Assembly: GCF_003324165.1 (NCBI RefSeq)
Contig: NW_025407898.1
Span: 1 to 49,706, forward strand
From: Naegleria lovaniensis
Taxonomy: Eukaryota; Heterolobosea; Eutetramitea; Acrasida; Naegleriidae
Length of the DNA: 49,706 bases
Reading direction: 5' to 3'
Below are positions 24,542 to 35,734 of the stretch, in pieces (position 1 is the first letter of the stretch; each line of letters begins with the position of its first letter). The notes beneath the pieces are model-generated. The model was not told the origin of the DNA. It did no database searches and worked only from the letters and a program-made list of their open reading frames with translations. Made by a program: the position numbers and the translations under genes.

Positions 24542-25128
24542 TGAAATGAATTTAATTTTTTCAGGAAATGAAAGTGTTGAGATTTTCACATTCAAGCTTT
24601 GGCATCTAATGTGCCAAACTTGATCATTTATTACACCAAACGCATATTTATTTTGTGCCTCCAAAAGTTTCCGTTACGCTTTTTTTTAAACAACAAAAAA
24701 TAACAAAAACAAACAGCAGTTTGTCCTTCTGCAGTAAATTTATCAAAATTCCGACTATGAAGAAAAGCATTGTTGAAGCTGGTAATCAGACATTGTTATA
24801 ACATTGTCTTCATCATGTTCCTAATTGGATCTTGGCTGAAATAATTTGTAGTCCCACTCCACCCCTCTTCGATGCAATTACGGACTCATTTGATTGGTCG
24901 AAAAGTGAAGGCAATTTTTGATTTCTTTTTGATCAGCATCATCAATTCATTCCATGTCCATAATTCCAAAACGGTATTCACGCGGTGTTCATCTTTTCAA
25001 GGTTTCACCAAGCCATGTCGTTTTTCCTAAAATGTTTGAAACACCAAAATTTCCTGCTAACAAATATCGGCAAGCATGAGATCCGCTCTCCTTTCATCTT
25101 TTGAAAAAAACAATTAACCAAGCTCAGA
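24542..25128. other. Intergenic region between GTPase-like and G8 genes
   Basis: About 590 bp, AT-rich, with A- and T-runs. No coding frame or structured repeat stands out. It should carry the 3' end of one gene and the promoter of the next. Confidence 0.5.
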
Positions 25129-28100
25129 ATGACAGCAGCAAGTAGATTTCTCGCTACATGCTGCGAAAGAGGCCTGGCTCGTTTTGTTGGCTTCCATCGT
25201 GCATGCAGCGGTTTGTTTCTGACCATCATGATACTAACACTGATGATCGTACATGATCCATTTGTGAATGCACAAACGAATTGTCCTCACTTGCAAGCTG
25301 GGCTGACATCATTTTCGTCTCTTCCCAAGTGGAACTTGGCTGGGTCAGATATTGTCATCTCTTCCAAGGTCAAGATGGATCAATCTCCTCAAGTAATTTT
25401 ACGCTCCATTACTATTGAGAATGGTGGTGAATTAATATTTGACAATACCGTTTTGAATGTGGATGTTGAGTTTATTGTAGTGAAAGCTGGTGGTAAATTC
25501 ATTGCTGGCTCTGAAACATGCCCAATTACTAACAAGATTATTGTGACCTTCTTTGGAAATCGAACCACTGCCAATGTGATTGGATCTGATCCCCATGATA
25601 ACACTGCTGCAGGTTACAAGGGTCTGGCATGCCTGAGCGGTTCGTATTTGCAATTGTATGGGGATGTGAATAGACCTACTTGGACTAATCTGGGAGAAAC
25701 AGCTGTCAAAGGAAGTTCAACCATCAAGGTTATTGATAACACTCAATGGAAAGTTGGAGATGAGATTGTGGTTACCAGTACTGGTAAGTTGAACAGTCAG
25801 CTTATTTCATTCTTGAACTTCATTCTTTCGATATAACGTGAACATGTTGTGAAAAAACATTGTACAGATTATGGTGAATTGATTGACAGTCGTAAGGCCT
25901 CCGGTCCTTCTTGGATGTATGTCTATGGCAATTATTTTCCAGATCAAAACGAAGTTCGAACGATCGCACAAGTAGTCAACTCGAAAACCTTTGTCTTGGA
26001 TCGTCCATTAAATTTCACTCATTGGGGTAAAGACCATGCACGTGCAGAGGTTGGAATTTTGAACAGAAACATCGTTTTGCAAGGAGATGCCTCATCTGTG
26101 AATTCACAATTTGGTGGACATTGGATGATTCGAGTGGTGGAACAAGCTGAAATCCAAGGAGTAGAAGTGACACGTATGGGTCAGAAGGGTTTGTTAGGAA
26201 GATATGCTGTTCACTTTCATGTGGTAAGTTGGGAGTAGATAATTTCATCTTGTGTCAATACATACTCGACGGAAATATAATGCACTTATTACACATACTC
26301 ACAGCTTGGAGAACAGTCGTTCTTGAAGCCAAAAAGATTCTTCATTAAGGAATCATCGATTCATCATAGTTTTCAACGATGTGTCGTTGTACATGATTCC
26401 AATGGATTACTCATTCACGACAATGTTTGTTTTGATTCCTTTGGTCATCAATATTTCCTTGAAGATGGTAGTGAAATGGGCAATGAATTTATTCATAATT
26501 TAGGAATTCGAGCCAAACCAGTGGCAAATGGCGATCCCATGCAAATTATTCCATCCGATCATGATGTCTCTATTTTTTGGATTACCAATGCGAACAATAC
26601 CTGGATTAGGGTAAGTGTTACTTGTTGTTTTTGAACCATGTAGATAGATTACAAGATAACAGAATGCTGCAGTTGGAGGAAAATTTCCTTTCTGGTTTAC
26701 CATGCCTCTGAATGTTGGTGGATTATCAAGTGCAAAATATGGAGTGAATAATATCTATGTGAGACCTCGAAATCAACCTCTTGGAGCATTTAAAAACAAT
26801 GTAGCTCACTCGTCAAATGGTAACGGAGTGCATGTTGATGACATGTTGACACCAACTGGAACATTTGAAGAAGCTTCTTTTCTTCCAAGACTTGGTCCAT
26901 ACAATGGTCCATCGATCGTTGTGGAAGCTGTTTTTGAAGGAATTATTGCATACAAAAATCGTGGTTATGGTATGTTGGTTATACTGAAAATATTTTGAGT
27001 TGACGAGTGTTGTTCATTGAAAAATAGGTATTTGGGCTCGTGGCGGTCCCTTACTTTTTAGAAATTTAATATTAACAGACAATCGAATTCAAATGATTAC
27101 GTAAGTGCTTCCTGCTTGTATTGATATTTATTAATTGTCCAACATTATTACACGTTCTTGTAGCCCTCCTGGTCCATCCGTTGTTGTGGACAGTTTATTC
27201 ATTGGTGAGAGCGACAATGTTGGAGATAGTTCTTTCAGACCATCCGTCGATCTCGGTGGTAGATCAAGACCTGATCCCAATGCAGCCTCCAAATATCCTG
27301 TGAAAGGTTTTGAAACCTATGACAATGGAGGTCCACAATTGTTGAAGAACATTGTGTTCAAGAATTTCATGCCAGACCAATTTCGTCAAGCAGCAGCATT
27401 GGGACAAATGTCTGATGCCCCATTCAAACATCAAAGTAAGTGTTTGTATTTAAAACCATAATTCACATCGTACTGTTTTATTTTCAATCCCTGAGGAACA
27501 GCCCTAAATAGATACCTTAATTTAACATTTGAAAATAGTAATCGAGTCTATGTTTCTGAAAGATTCCTTGATGGCAACAAAGGTCTCTGCGTTCTTGATA
27601 TTGATGGGTCAACAACTGGTTTCACTCCTGGAGGATGGCTTGTGGCCAATGATTCTCTCATGGCTCACTCCAAATGTATTAAAAGAAACGATTGGAAAGG
27701 ATACAATTGTCCAATAACTCTCGAAGGTTATGGTCAATTATGGGTTCAAAACGTTGGAGGTAACTTTGAAACATCCTCTCCATATGGTTCAGATCCAAGT
27801 CTCAATAATCCAGGAGCCAAAGTAGCACGGATGATCGTTCACGATCTCTCTCGTCGTGTGAATAGTTCTGTCATTGGTGGAGTATTGGGAGGCACGTTTA
27901 CCATGCAGAGTAATGTCATTTTGAGGAATTTTTATGCCATTCGTTGGATTTTAAACATTCCTTCACCTCCGATTTTGAAGTTTTTACTGACCTCCTCTGC
28001 AAATAATGATTGGGTAGTAGTGTCGGTTCAGTATCCGAGAAGTGCCGAATTGAATGTCTATTTCAATAGCCCGCAAGGAAAGAAAGTGTTGACCCGTGTG

Positions 28101-29581
28101 AATTCTCTGGGGGCCCTTGTACAAGATCCAATGCATTATTATTATGACTCGAGCGGTGAGCACTTGTATCTGTATTTGAGAAATAGAGCTGGACGAAGTG
28201 CTTTCAGTGAACGATGGGGTTTCTCAGCCTTCAGCAATGATGGATTTCATGTGGTAGTGAACGCTTCCTGTCCCAATGATCGTTGTCAAGTCGATAATCA
28301 TAATTTGCCAGCACATTCTCAACATTTTGTAAAATTGTATCATAAGGAAGAACGTTATGCAGGATATTTAAAACCATTAGTGAAGAATGGAGCCAACAGA
28401 GGAAACGGAGTAGTTTTTGCCACCTTATTGTCCAATAAGAGAACACTCGATGTAGCCGTTCATCACGATTTAACTTTGACAGCTACAAAAATGGAAGTTG
28501 GTGTTGGTGATCCGGTCACTGATCAGGAAGATCGAATCATTACTCCACCCACTAATGTGAAATTTACTCCGTATTCAGTGTCAAGATTTTCATGGGAATT
28601 ATCTGTGGATGATATGGTCGCATTGTTGAAAGGTCGTTTATTTGTCAAACTTTCGACCACGACACACCCGAATGGACATTTGAAAGGTCATCTGTATTGC
28701 AACATGGGCCGTAATTCTACTAACAATCTATACATGTGTTCTCTTCCAGATCCAATTCCCAAAGCTCAACCTTGCGATGCGGCACCATTGGATGCCATTT
28801 CCTTCTATGACGAGTTTGACACTGTAGACGCTAGAACCAAATGGTTTTTATTGTACTACAACAGCACGGCCGATGTTAAGGAAGGAATTTATAGTATTGC
28901 TTCAAGAAATTACACGAGTAATCCTATATGTGGAGCCTCCTCTATTTATGCTGGAATTCGAAATGGTGGTGTCATTATTGGCAAAACCTATTCACCTTCA
29001 ACACTCAATTTTGTAGACCTTGGTGTGTACAAATATTTTGAATTTTTCGTTCGATCATTGACACCAGGTGAATTGAAGTTGAATGTGCATTTCACAGAAG
29101 TCGAGAATGGTATTGCTAGAGACATTCCAAGTTTATCAGTCGACACTAAATACATTCAATACTATACTATTGATGACAGTCGTGTTACACGAGTGAGAAT
29201 TCCAGTTTCTGATTTGGCTTTCACAAACAAGACTTCCCTTAATGTCATTCAAAGAGTTGTGTTTACCATTAGCAATGGCGTTTTCAAGGAATTCTTGATA
29301 ATTTAAGATTTGTTAAGGAAGCTGCAGATCCTGTAGGAGTTTATGATGGAGTGACTCAATCTGACATTGTTGGATTGAAAGGAGTTCCAGATCCTGATAT
29401 TGATCCTCTCTCTGTTAGAGGTGAGATTGTCATACCCATTGTCGAACCCTCACAAAGCATTGTAAAACCAAAACCAAGCAATAGCACTCCCAAAAGAACA
29501 ACCACCGTTAGCTCAGGGGCGAAGGGAAAAGCTCTTCATTGGTGTATATGTTTGGTATTGTTGCTTGTACTATTGTGTTAA
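25129..29581 (+). CDS. G8/CEMIP-like beta-helix surface protein with CHRD domain and GPI-type tail
   Basis: Seven exons (25129-25783, 25868-26223, 26305-26610, 26663-26969, 27028-27100, 27164-27435, 27502-29581) would give about 1349 residues if one frame break is ignored. A signal peptide (LFLTIMILTLMIV) precedes a G8 domain (residues about 50-205: WNLAGSDIVISSKVKMD, ENGGELIFDN). The segments GRYAVHFHVLGE, SSIHHSFQRCVVVHD and NVCFDSFGHQYFLEDG match the beta-helix of CEMIP/TMEM2 and fibrocystin-like proteins; some animal relatives act on hyaluronan. A CHRD domain follows (GVVFATLLSNKRTLDV to HPNGHLKGHLYC), then a carbohydrate-binding-like sandwich. The Ser/Pro/Thr-rich tail ends in a hydrophobic stretch (CICLVLLLVLL). 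Near 29288 the frame shifts by one base: without the shift the protein ends at 29306, while the next frame gives the expected ILDNLRFVKEAADP continuation. Hyaluronan is not expected in an amoeba, so the ligand is unknown. Confidence 0.85.
29286..29291 (+). other. Frame break in the G8 gene
   Basis: The frame reads NGVFKEFLII then stop. The neighbouring frame reads ILDNLRFVKEAADP and runs to the GPI-type tail. The shift is one base at the AAGGA stretch. It is an assembly error or a true truncation that removes the anchor. Confidence 0.65.
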
Positions 29582-29608
29582 ACACCAAATTCATTTTCTT
29601 CAGGTTAA

Positions 29609-30145
29609 TTACATGGAATACAGATCTAAAGCCTTGTGCAAACAATCACTAATAATTTCAATACCAACGGCACACAAGTTCCCAATTTGTCGCTCTTCAA
29701 AAGTGTCTGATTTTCCTTTCTTGACGTAACGAATTGCCAACAAGGTGGCACAACAAATAAGACAAACTCCAACACAACATCCAACGACAATACCTGCGAT
29801 GGTTCCTGCGTCCAGTCCAGAATTGGTCGGAAGTTTGTCCACACACACTAAACGAGTATTGTCCCAAGCTTGAGTGAGTGAGTTGCAGTGATCATTGATG
29901 GTAGCACAAACATAATTCGATGAAATACTTGATGATGAATTTGAAATTTTACAGCACATGGCTTCTGAATTTGCAAACGATTCACAACAACATTCGAGAG
30001 GTTTCCGTTGATGATATCCGTAGATTCGCAACAAATGGATGATGAGCTCAATAATGCATAAGTTTCGGTAAAGGAATATTTGGAGGGGGTGCGTAAATGC
30101 ATGGCTCTCACCGCCTTGATACTGTGCAAGAATGTGGTAGTTCAT
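29609..30145 (-). CDS. Small cysteine-rich single-span membrane protein, possibly broken
   Basis: An ATG at 30145 opens 178 residues. The middle is cysteine-rich (ECCCESFANSEAMCCKI, NYVCATINDHCNSL, RLVCVDK), then comes one membrane span with unusual CC pairs (TIAGIVVGCCVGVCLICCA) and a basic stop-transfer segment (IRYVKKGK). The cytoplasmic tail is short. The N-terminal 50 residues look poor for an ectodomain and lack a signal peptide. An overlapping minus frame (30129-29848) has a better Ser/Thr-rich, Cys-containing sequence (YSFTETYALLSSSSICCEST) that could join the Cys-rich part through a one-base shift near 30010. It may therefore be a 5'-truncated, frame-broken copy of a larger surface protein. 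I recognise no family. Immediately upstream lies a 120-bp dispersed repeat. Confidence 0.4.
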   Translation of the reverse strand: MNYHILAQYQGGESHAFTHPLQIFLYRNLCIIELIIHLLRIYGYHQRKPLECCCESFANSEAMCCKISNSSSSISSNYVCATINDHCNSLTQAWDNTRLVCVDKLPTNSGLDAGTIAGIVVGCCVGVCLICCATLLAIRYVKKGKSDTFEERQIGNLCAVGIEIISDCLHKALDLYSM

Positions 30146-30190
30146 GTGTGAATACCGTCGAACTTTGACTACATCATTCCGGGTCCGAGA

Positions 30191-30313
30191 AAGAATTCAA
30201 TGTTCTGTTACTTAGTGGTCGATACGGTTGTTTAAATGTTGCTTTCAAATTTACGTTCAAACCGGTGTTGGCTCATTCCTATCATTAAAAACAGAGAACA
30301 CAAGAAGAAGCAA
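30191..30313 (+). repeat. Dispersed 120-bp repeat, copy 1
   Basis: This segment, starting AAGAATTCAATGTTCTGTTA, recurs in the same orientation at 36598-36722 with a few substitutions and short indels. It ends in AACACAAGAAGAAGCAA. It contains no coding. Copy 2 sits 25 bp past the end of the 842-bp subtelomeric repeat. Confidence 0.85.
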
Positions 30314-30582
30314 CGGACCTGGAGTTAAGAAGGAGTTGTTCGCGAATGTTGTGAATGAGGCGTGAAGGAAAATAAGGAATGACAGGGAGAGGAAACATTA
30401 TCAGGTGGGACGGGAGGGTGTTTGGTTGATGGACATGGTTGACACTACACACTGTGTTGTTGAGGCAATTTTTCTAGCGATGTAAGGTATTCGACACCAA
30501 CAACAAGGAAAAGAGGAAGAGAATGCAAAATTAAAGTTGTTGAAGGAATTTAAAGCTAATGCAGTTGAAAACCCATTAGTAC

Positions 30583-33435
30583 TTATTTTTCAAAGTAAAT
30601 CTTCATATCGGCTTCAATTTCTTGTCTATTCCTAAAAAGTATACCATTTTCCTTTACCTTCTTTACGGATTGTTCTTCCACACCAGATTCATAAATGTAA
30701 TGCCAAGTGAATTGAATACCACCATATGTTACTGAGTTTTCAAGCTTTCCATCTTTGATGAACTTTAGATCGTCCTTGCGGGCTTGTAACAACTTTCCAG
30801 CTTTTGCTTCTTCAGTTCCAACAATTCCATGAAGTATCAATTCGAGTAATGAGAAATGATATTGCTTTGGAGCGTTTTGTGTACTTTTCATTGCCTTTCC
30901 TTTTCTATCTAAAACATAAAAACGTTTCAATAAATTATCCATATCTGTAGTGCCATTACTATGACAATAATGAGAATCAACAGTAGAAATTGTGGTTTGT
31001 TTCAGAAAGATTTCAACTGTCTTCTCTTTGTACATAACAATAGCATAATCAAAGCTTGGGAAAGTTTCGGATTCTGGAATGAATAATACTCCCGTTCCTT
31101 TCAAGAAATTCCTTCGATCGAGAGAGCTTAAATCCTTTAGATCCAAACTTTCTTGTACGTTAATTTCATATGATAACGTGGATGTTGTGGGGTTTGAGCT
31201 CAACTTATTTGTTACATAGAATTTTCTATCTAAATGTTTACCAATTCCATACTCTTGTCTCACCAAGTGTTTTTCAAACATTGTTCCTTTCGCTGAACCA
31301 TAAATATTCTTGGGTATGTTTGGCATGTCTAGTTTTGTGCAGTAGTGATGGAATAAACATCTCTTTGCTGGATCATTAATGATAAAAAGTTTTCCACAAG
31401 AATCTTTGTACAATAAACCCTTATCATATACAACCCCTGAAACACTATCAGGTCTTCCATCTAAAATACCAAGAGCAAAAAGATCTTCGAGTGTCTTTTC
31501 AAACTGTTCCTTCTTATTTTTGTCCAATGTACTAACTAATAAATCCAATCTTCGATCATATACACCACGCATATTCATGACAAATTGGTTGAAATCTTCA
31601 TCAGTACCCTTTTTGCCCTTCAAATAGTTTGCCAAGTATCTCAACTCTCTTGGAATTCTTCCTGTTACATGGGCTATTCTTTTATCCTTTGGATTCAAAC
31701 CGAAGTCTGCTACCAGTGTTTCAAACTCTGTTGTTGTTGGAGGAATTATTCTAACCAATCTTTCTAGGTCTCCTCCTGGTAAATTATCTTCAAAGGAACT
31801 ATGAGCACTTCCACAATAGATGGTAACAGTATACGTCCCTGATGTATCTCCTGTCCATCTGGTAAAATCTTGGAAATAAGCAAGGGAAGCAGGAATCTTG
31901 TTGTAATAGTCAGGTCTGTACAATTCATTATGTTCATCAAACAAATAGAAAATAGGTCCCACATTTCCAATATGTTCGCTCAAATGACGGACCACATTTC
32001 TTGCTTTCTGTAATTCAACAATTTGGGTCGTAGAAAGAATGTCACTATTCAGCGAAAAGAACAATCTACGCAAGTAGTTATTGGCACCAACCTCCTGATC
32101 TGTGTTGTAACTGCTGAGCCATAGTCGACATCTTGGAACATAAAGTACTGGAATTGAATTTACAAATGCGTAGGCAACTATCAAATAAAGTGTATATGAT
32201 TTTGAAACTCCATGAGGACCCGATAAAACCAATCCAGTGGTTTTTCCGTTAACAACTTTGTTAAGTATATCAAATCGTTGCTGAGTTAAAAGATATTTTG
32301 CATTTGGATTAAAGTCTTTTGGAGACATATCACTTTCTCCCGTTCCAAATACAGGAAGATCGATAAATTTTCCAATGAGTGTTTCCAGTTTTTTCATGTT
32401 CGTTGGATCTTGTAAATTACGGAGATGGTCATATCTTGCATTTGTTCTTTCCTTTCGTAAATTTTCAGATATTTCTCCTTCCAACTTGTGCTTCCAAAGA
32501 TCAAACAACTTGGATGGTATATTAATTAAAGAACCTCCTTCGCCAGCCTTTCTCAATTTGGTAGTAATCCACCCAGCAACAGCTTTGCAAGTATATTCTG
32601 ACACTGAAGCAAAGTCCTTGTCGCTTTTCATAATCGTGATGGCATATTGCATACATTTTTCTTCTGTTACACCTTTCACTATTTCCTTCTCTACGGCAGC
32701 AATAACTTTGGTGAGAGTTTTGACATCCAATGAAGAAACTTGATCAAGACTCAACTCAGCACCTCCTTTTGCAATTGGTTCGCACAATTTTTGTATGATT
32801 TGTTTACTCACTGGCTCCAATTGCCATAGTGAATATTGTCTGGTCATTAATTGATCGAGCACCCAAAATACAACAGTTTTGCAAGTGTCGGAGAGTTGAG
32901 GAATGCTATTCTTGTTATAAGTACTTTTAAGTTGATCAAGAGCATAATATTCATCCTTCTTCATGATATCCTCAACAATGTTGTGGAGAGATGAGCCATC
33001 AAAACCAGCCTCATACAAAGGCTTCACCTTTTCAACCGACAAACCAGCACCACCCAAAGATTCATCAGATGTCAATACTGATGCTACCTGTTGCGCGTTC
33101 CATTTCTTGTAATCCATCAAATTGAGAGTGATTGGTTCGGAGAATGAAGGTGCTGAAGTATTTGTACCATCACTATCATTTGTTGGTGCTTCTTTCTCCT
33201 TCCACCAATTTGTGGTGGTGTAAGAACGTATTTGGCCAAATGTGCTTGTTGTTGGATAAAACAACAATTTGTTGTTCGGAACAATTAAATTTGGTTTGTT
33301 CGACAAAGCAAAATTGAAAACACAATTTCTGGGGCAAAAATAATGTCTTGTTGTTTTGGTGAGGTTCGATGTGTGGCTGCTGTTGTTGTGGGTAATTAAC
33401 CGTTGAACGATGCTGTTGGAGCCTGTTCTCTTCAT
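30583..33435 (-). CDS. Crinkler/RHS-like P-loop ATPase with C-terminal nuclease-like domain
   Basis: A single exon of 950 residues from the ATG at 33435. The N-terminus is basic and Ser/Thr/Asn-rich, with GQIRSYTTTNWW, suggesting a mitochondrial presequence. A SAM-like segment follows (YKKWNAQQVASVL, GFDGSSLHNIVEDI). The central NTPase has a Walker A-like GPHGVSKS near residue 405, where Ser replaces the usual second Gly. A Walker B-like FYLFDEHNEL lies near 495. The C-terminal part has FPSFDYAIVMYKE and VEIFLKQTTIS about 20 residues apart, the D...E-x-K/Q-x-T pattern of the restriction-endonuclease-like domain found in Crinkler and trypanosomatid RHS proteins. In those families the ATPase-nuclease pair is thought to act on DNA or in nuclear effector roles. 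This is an endogenous copy and could be host-defence or selfish in origin. There are no introns and no frame damage. The assignment rests on motif order, so confidence is moderate. Confidence 0.65.
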   Translation of the reverse strand: MKRTGSNSIVQRLITHNNSSHTSNLTKTTRHYFCPRNCVFNFALSNKPNLIVPNNKLLFYPTTSTFGQIRSYTTTNWWKEKEAPTNDSDGTNTSAPSFSEPITLNLMDYKKWNAQQVASVLTSDESLGGAGLSVEKVKPLYEAGFDGSSLHNIVEDIMKKDEYYALDQLKSTYNKNSIPQLSDTCKTVVFWVLDQLMTRQYSLWQLEPVSKQIIQKLCEPIAKGGAELSLDQVSSLDVKTLTKVIAAVEKEIVKGVTEEKCMQYAITIMKSDKDFASVSEYTCKAVAGWITTKLRKAGEGGSLINIPSKLFDLWKHKLEGEISENLRKERTNARYDHLRNLQDPTNMKKLETLIGKFIDLPVFGTGESDMSPKDFNPNAKYLLTQQRFDILNKVVNGKTTGLVLSGPHGVSKSYTLYLIVAYAFVNSIPVLYVPRCRLWLSSYNTDQEVGANNYLRRLFFSLNSDILSTTQIVELQKARNVVRHLSEHIGNVGPIFYLFDEHNELYRPDYYNKIPASLAYFQDFTRWTGDTSGTYTVTIYCGSAHSSFEDNLPGGDLERLVRIIPPTTTEFETLVADFGLNPKDKRIAHVTGRIPRELRYLANYLKGKKGTDEDFNQFVMNMRGVYDRRLDLLVSTLDKNKKEQFEKTLEDLFALGILDGRPDSVSGVVYDKGLLYKDSCGKLFIINDPAKRCLFHHYCTKLDMPNIPKNIYGSAKGTMFEKHLVRQEYGIGKHLDRKFYVTNKLSSNPTTSTLSYEINVQESLDLKDLSSLDRRNFLKGTGVLFIPESETFPSFDYAIVMYKEKTVEIFLKQTTISTVDSHYCHSNGTTDMDNLLKRFYVLDRKGKAMKSTQNAPKQYHFSLLELILHGIVGTEEAKAGKLLQARKDDLKFIKDGKLENSVTYGGIQFTWHYIYESGVEEQSVKKVKENGILFRNRQEIEADMKIYFEK

Positions 33436-34484
33436 TTTGGTGCAGAAAGATAGGAATATTTTTTTAATTGATGCTAAAAATAATTTGTGGAGTATTGCAA
33501 GTGAATTGTAGCTACGGTTGAGGACGAAGATAATGACGAAGAGGAAGAACAACAGCTAAGAACACCAAAAAACTTCTCCAAGGCTCTCGCAAGGAAGGAG
33601 AAATGAGAAAATGTGCTATCATAGCTCCATATACTCCACCACAACCACAAAAGAAATCAAAAAGTCGTTAGATCATACCAAATAACTTTTGGGATGTTCT
33701 TAACAAAAATTTGGGATTAAGACAGAAAACTTTTTAAACAATATCGTTTCACTAGAACGTTCCAAAAAAAATGGTATCTCCCAATTCCCACCACCTCATT
33801 CAATTTCATTAAGGAAGACCGATCTCAAAACTCCGTTCCGAGTTAATTGAGCACAGTATCTCCCTCTAAACAACAACAAGAGTTTGGAATTAATTGGAGG
33901 AAAACTAATGGGTTAGTTCCGAGTATTGAAAAAAAATATGGAGGTGAAATAGCTCTCTGCAATACAACATCGTCTAGCGCAACTAGACACATATCTGACA
34001 CCCATCGACCCATAATTTTGTTGACATTAATATTGGTATTCCTTAGAGGAAAATTATTGGTGGATGCACCGAACGCAAGTTATGACCGGAGATCTTCAAT
34101 GTGTTGTCAATTTGTCTATTGTGTTGCAAATTAATTCAAATTAATTCGGATATTTGAGTTGACGTAAGATATTGACTGTCAGGTGGCTAAGATCCGAATA
34201 GGACAAAAGGTGTTGAAACCTTGACCAGGATTAATCATGGCAAGGTTGATCATTAAAGAAAGACGAGGGCCCTTTCAAACCTGCAGCCGCAGCAAACAGC
34301 CATTCAGCCAGGATAGTCCTCGCTGCCGAAATTATTTTCAGATGCAATCAATAGAATCCTTTGGCATCCGGTTGAAACAGGATTTTTGCGGCTGAGATAG
34401 GATTTCGATCAGGTGATCAGTTTATTTTGCTGACTAAAAAACCGTTCTCCACAATGACGGTTCTTAAAATATTGCGTAAAATCT
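33436..34484. other. Gene-poor region upstream of the Crinkler-like gene
   Basis: About 1 kb with no convincing CDS. It holds the likely promoter of the Crinkler/RHS-like gene. At 34265-34301 it holds a GC-rich motif (GAGGGCCCTTTCAAACCTGC...) resembling the inverted pair at 44592 and 45235. Confidence 0.5.
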
Positions 34485-35730
34485 TTAGAAACGTCCATCC
34501 AGGCAAAGGTTTTTGTTCTTCTTATTCCTTTTTGTCCACTGTTTGATTTGCTTAATTTGGCAGATGAAGACATGATTGTTTTCATCTAATTGGAGAACAT
34601 AATCACCAATGCTTAAATATTCGGAATTGAGAGTCATTTGCTTCTGGTTTTTCAATTTGTTGTTTGTGATAGGTAATTCCTCCAATGGTGATATGTGCGT
34701 TGGATTGTTTGTTTTTGAAATTTTGTAGTATGTTGTGTGGTTGATGTGTTCTGTTCCATTGTTGCTCCAATTTATCGAATTCCACAATGTCATTATTCGA
34801 ATATTGTTTCAATTTGAATTCTTTTGTAAGTAAAACTTCAATAACAGGTATATTCAAATTAAACAATAGAGTATGAATGGTTGGATTCATATTCAGTATC
34901 TGAAAGCATGGCAAAAGTGCGACATGCTCTTTCAAATTCACCAATAACAATATAATTAATATGTTCTGGTGATGGGAAGCAACAATAATACTCATATGGT
35001 AATCTTGTGGATTGATCTTTCTCTTTGTTGAATTGTAAGCCAACAATTAAGGCACTTAAAAAATTATTGAGAGCATTCAAGAAATTTTCAGCGTTCAGAT
35101 TGGTGCTGGAGCCACAATGTTGTCGAGCCACTCCATAAAAATTCTCGATCATATATTCTTGCAGTTGAAAAGGCAAAAATACTCTGTTGTTGGGTGATGA
35201 TTGAACTCTATACATTGTCAAACACAAACCGATCATTAATAACAACAATAATGGATAATGACCTTGAAGTCGAACTATAAATTGACTCATCATCATCTTC
35301 GATGTCAGTATTGTTATGATTTGTTTCTTTTTCTTTGAGGAAGATGCGAACGATTCCACAAAGCTCTTTTGTTATGAACATTTGTTTGACATCATCTTCA
35401 GTCATAATCTTGTTTTTACGTGAAATCTTTGGTTTGGATTTATCATTTTCGGATTGCATTCGAAAAGAAATCACTGCTTTGATGATGGATTTTGGAAGTG
35501 CAAATGACATGATCTCTTCATCATCAAATAAATTTAGAACAGCAATGCTTCTGATAGCATTTTCTTCAAAAATACGAATTACTGAATTGATGTCTGATGG
35601 TGTGAATTTTATATCGGTAAGATAGTAATAGAGAAGATGAAGATCAGAATTCGTGGATGTATGTTGATGTGGTTGTTTAGCTCCACATTTGAATTCATTT
35701 CGGTCAAGGATAACATGCCAGGGTTGGGTT
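34485..35730 (-). pseudogene. Truncated transposase-like remnant (P-element/THAP9 type)
   Basis: Minus-strand frames run from about 35728 leftward. The open frame passes VILDRNEFKCGAKQP, then DINSVIRIFEENAIRSIAVL, and an acidic part DIEDDDESIY. After a possible intron (donor AG|GTCATT near 35266, acceptor CAACAG near 35187) comes QEYMIENFYGVARQHCG, with NAENFLNALNNFL just beyond. This resembles the ENFF-x-x-IR-x-x-GG-x-N-x-NP-x-x-x-x-F-x-x-A block near the end of P-element/THAP9-type transposases. A further frame change is needed near 34870 to reach the 34485 end (SIGDYVLQLDENNHVF). No start is seen: the frame runs straight into a GGGTTGGGTTGGG tract where the 842-bp repeat begins, so the 5' part is lost. 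It is probably a dead element. Confidence 0.45.
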
Positions 35731-35734
35731 GGGA
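35721..35734 (+). repeat. Interstitial telomere-like tract at the repeat boundary
   Basis: GGGTTGGGTTGGGA lies exactly where the transposase-like coding frame ends and the 842-bp repeat begins. Copy 2 of the repeat has GGGTTTGGA at the same boundary. Both resemble the terminal TTTGGG array. Confidence 0.6.

Noticed and set aside
33847-34134. Plus-strand frame of 95 residues upstream of the Crinkler-like gene
   Set aside because: It lacks an ATG at its start, has no recognisable domain and no supported splice sites.
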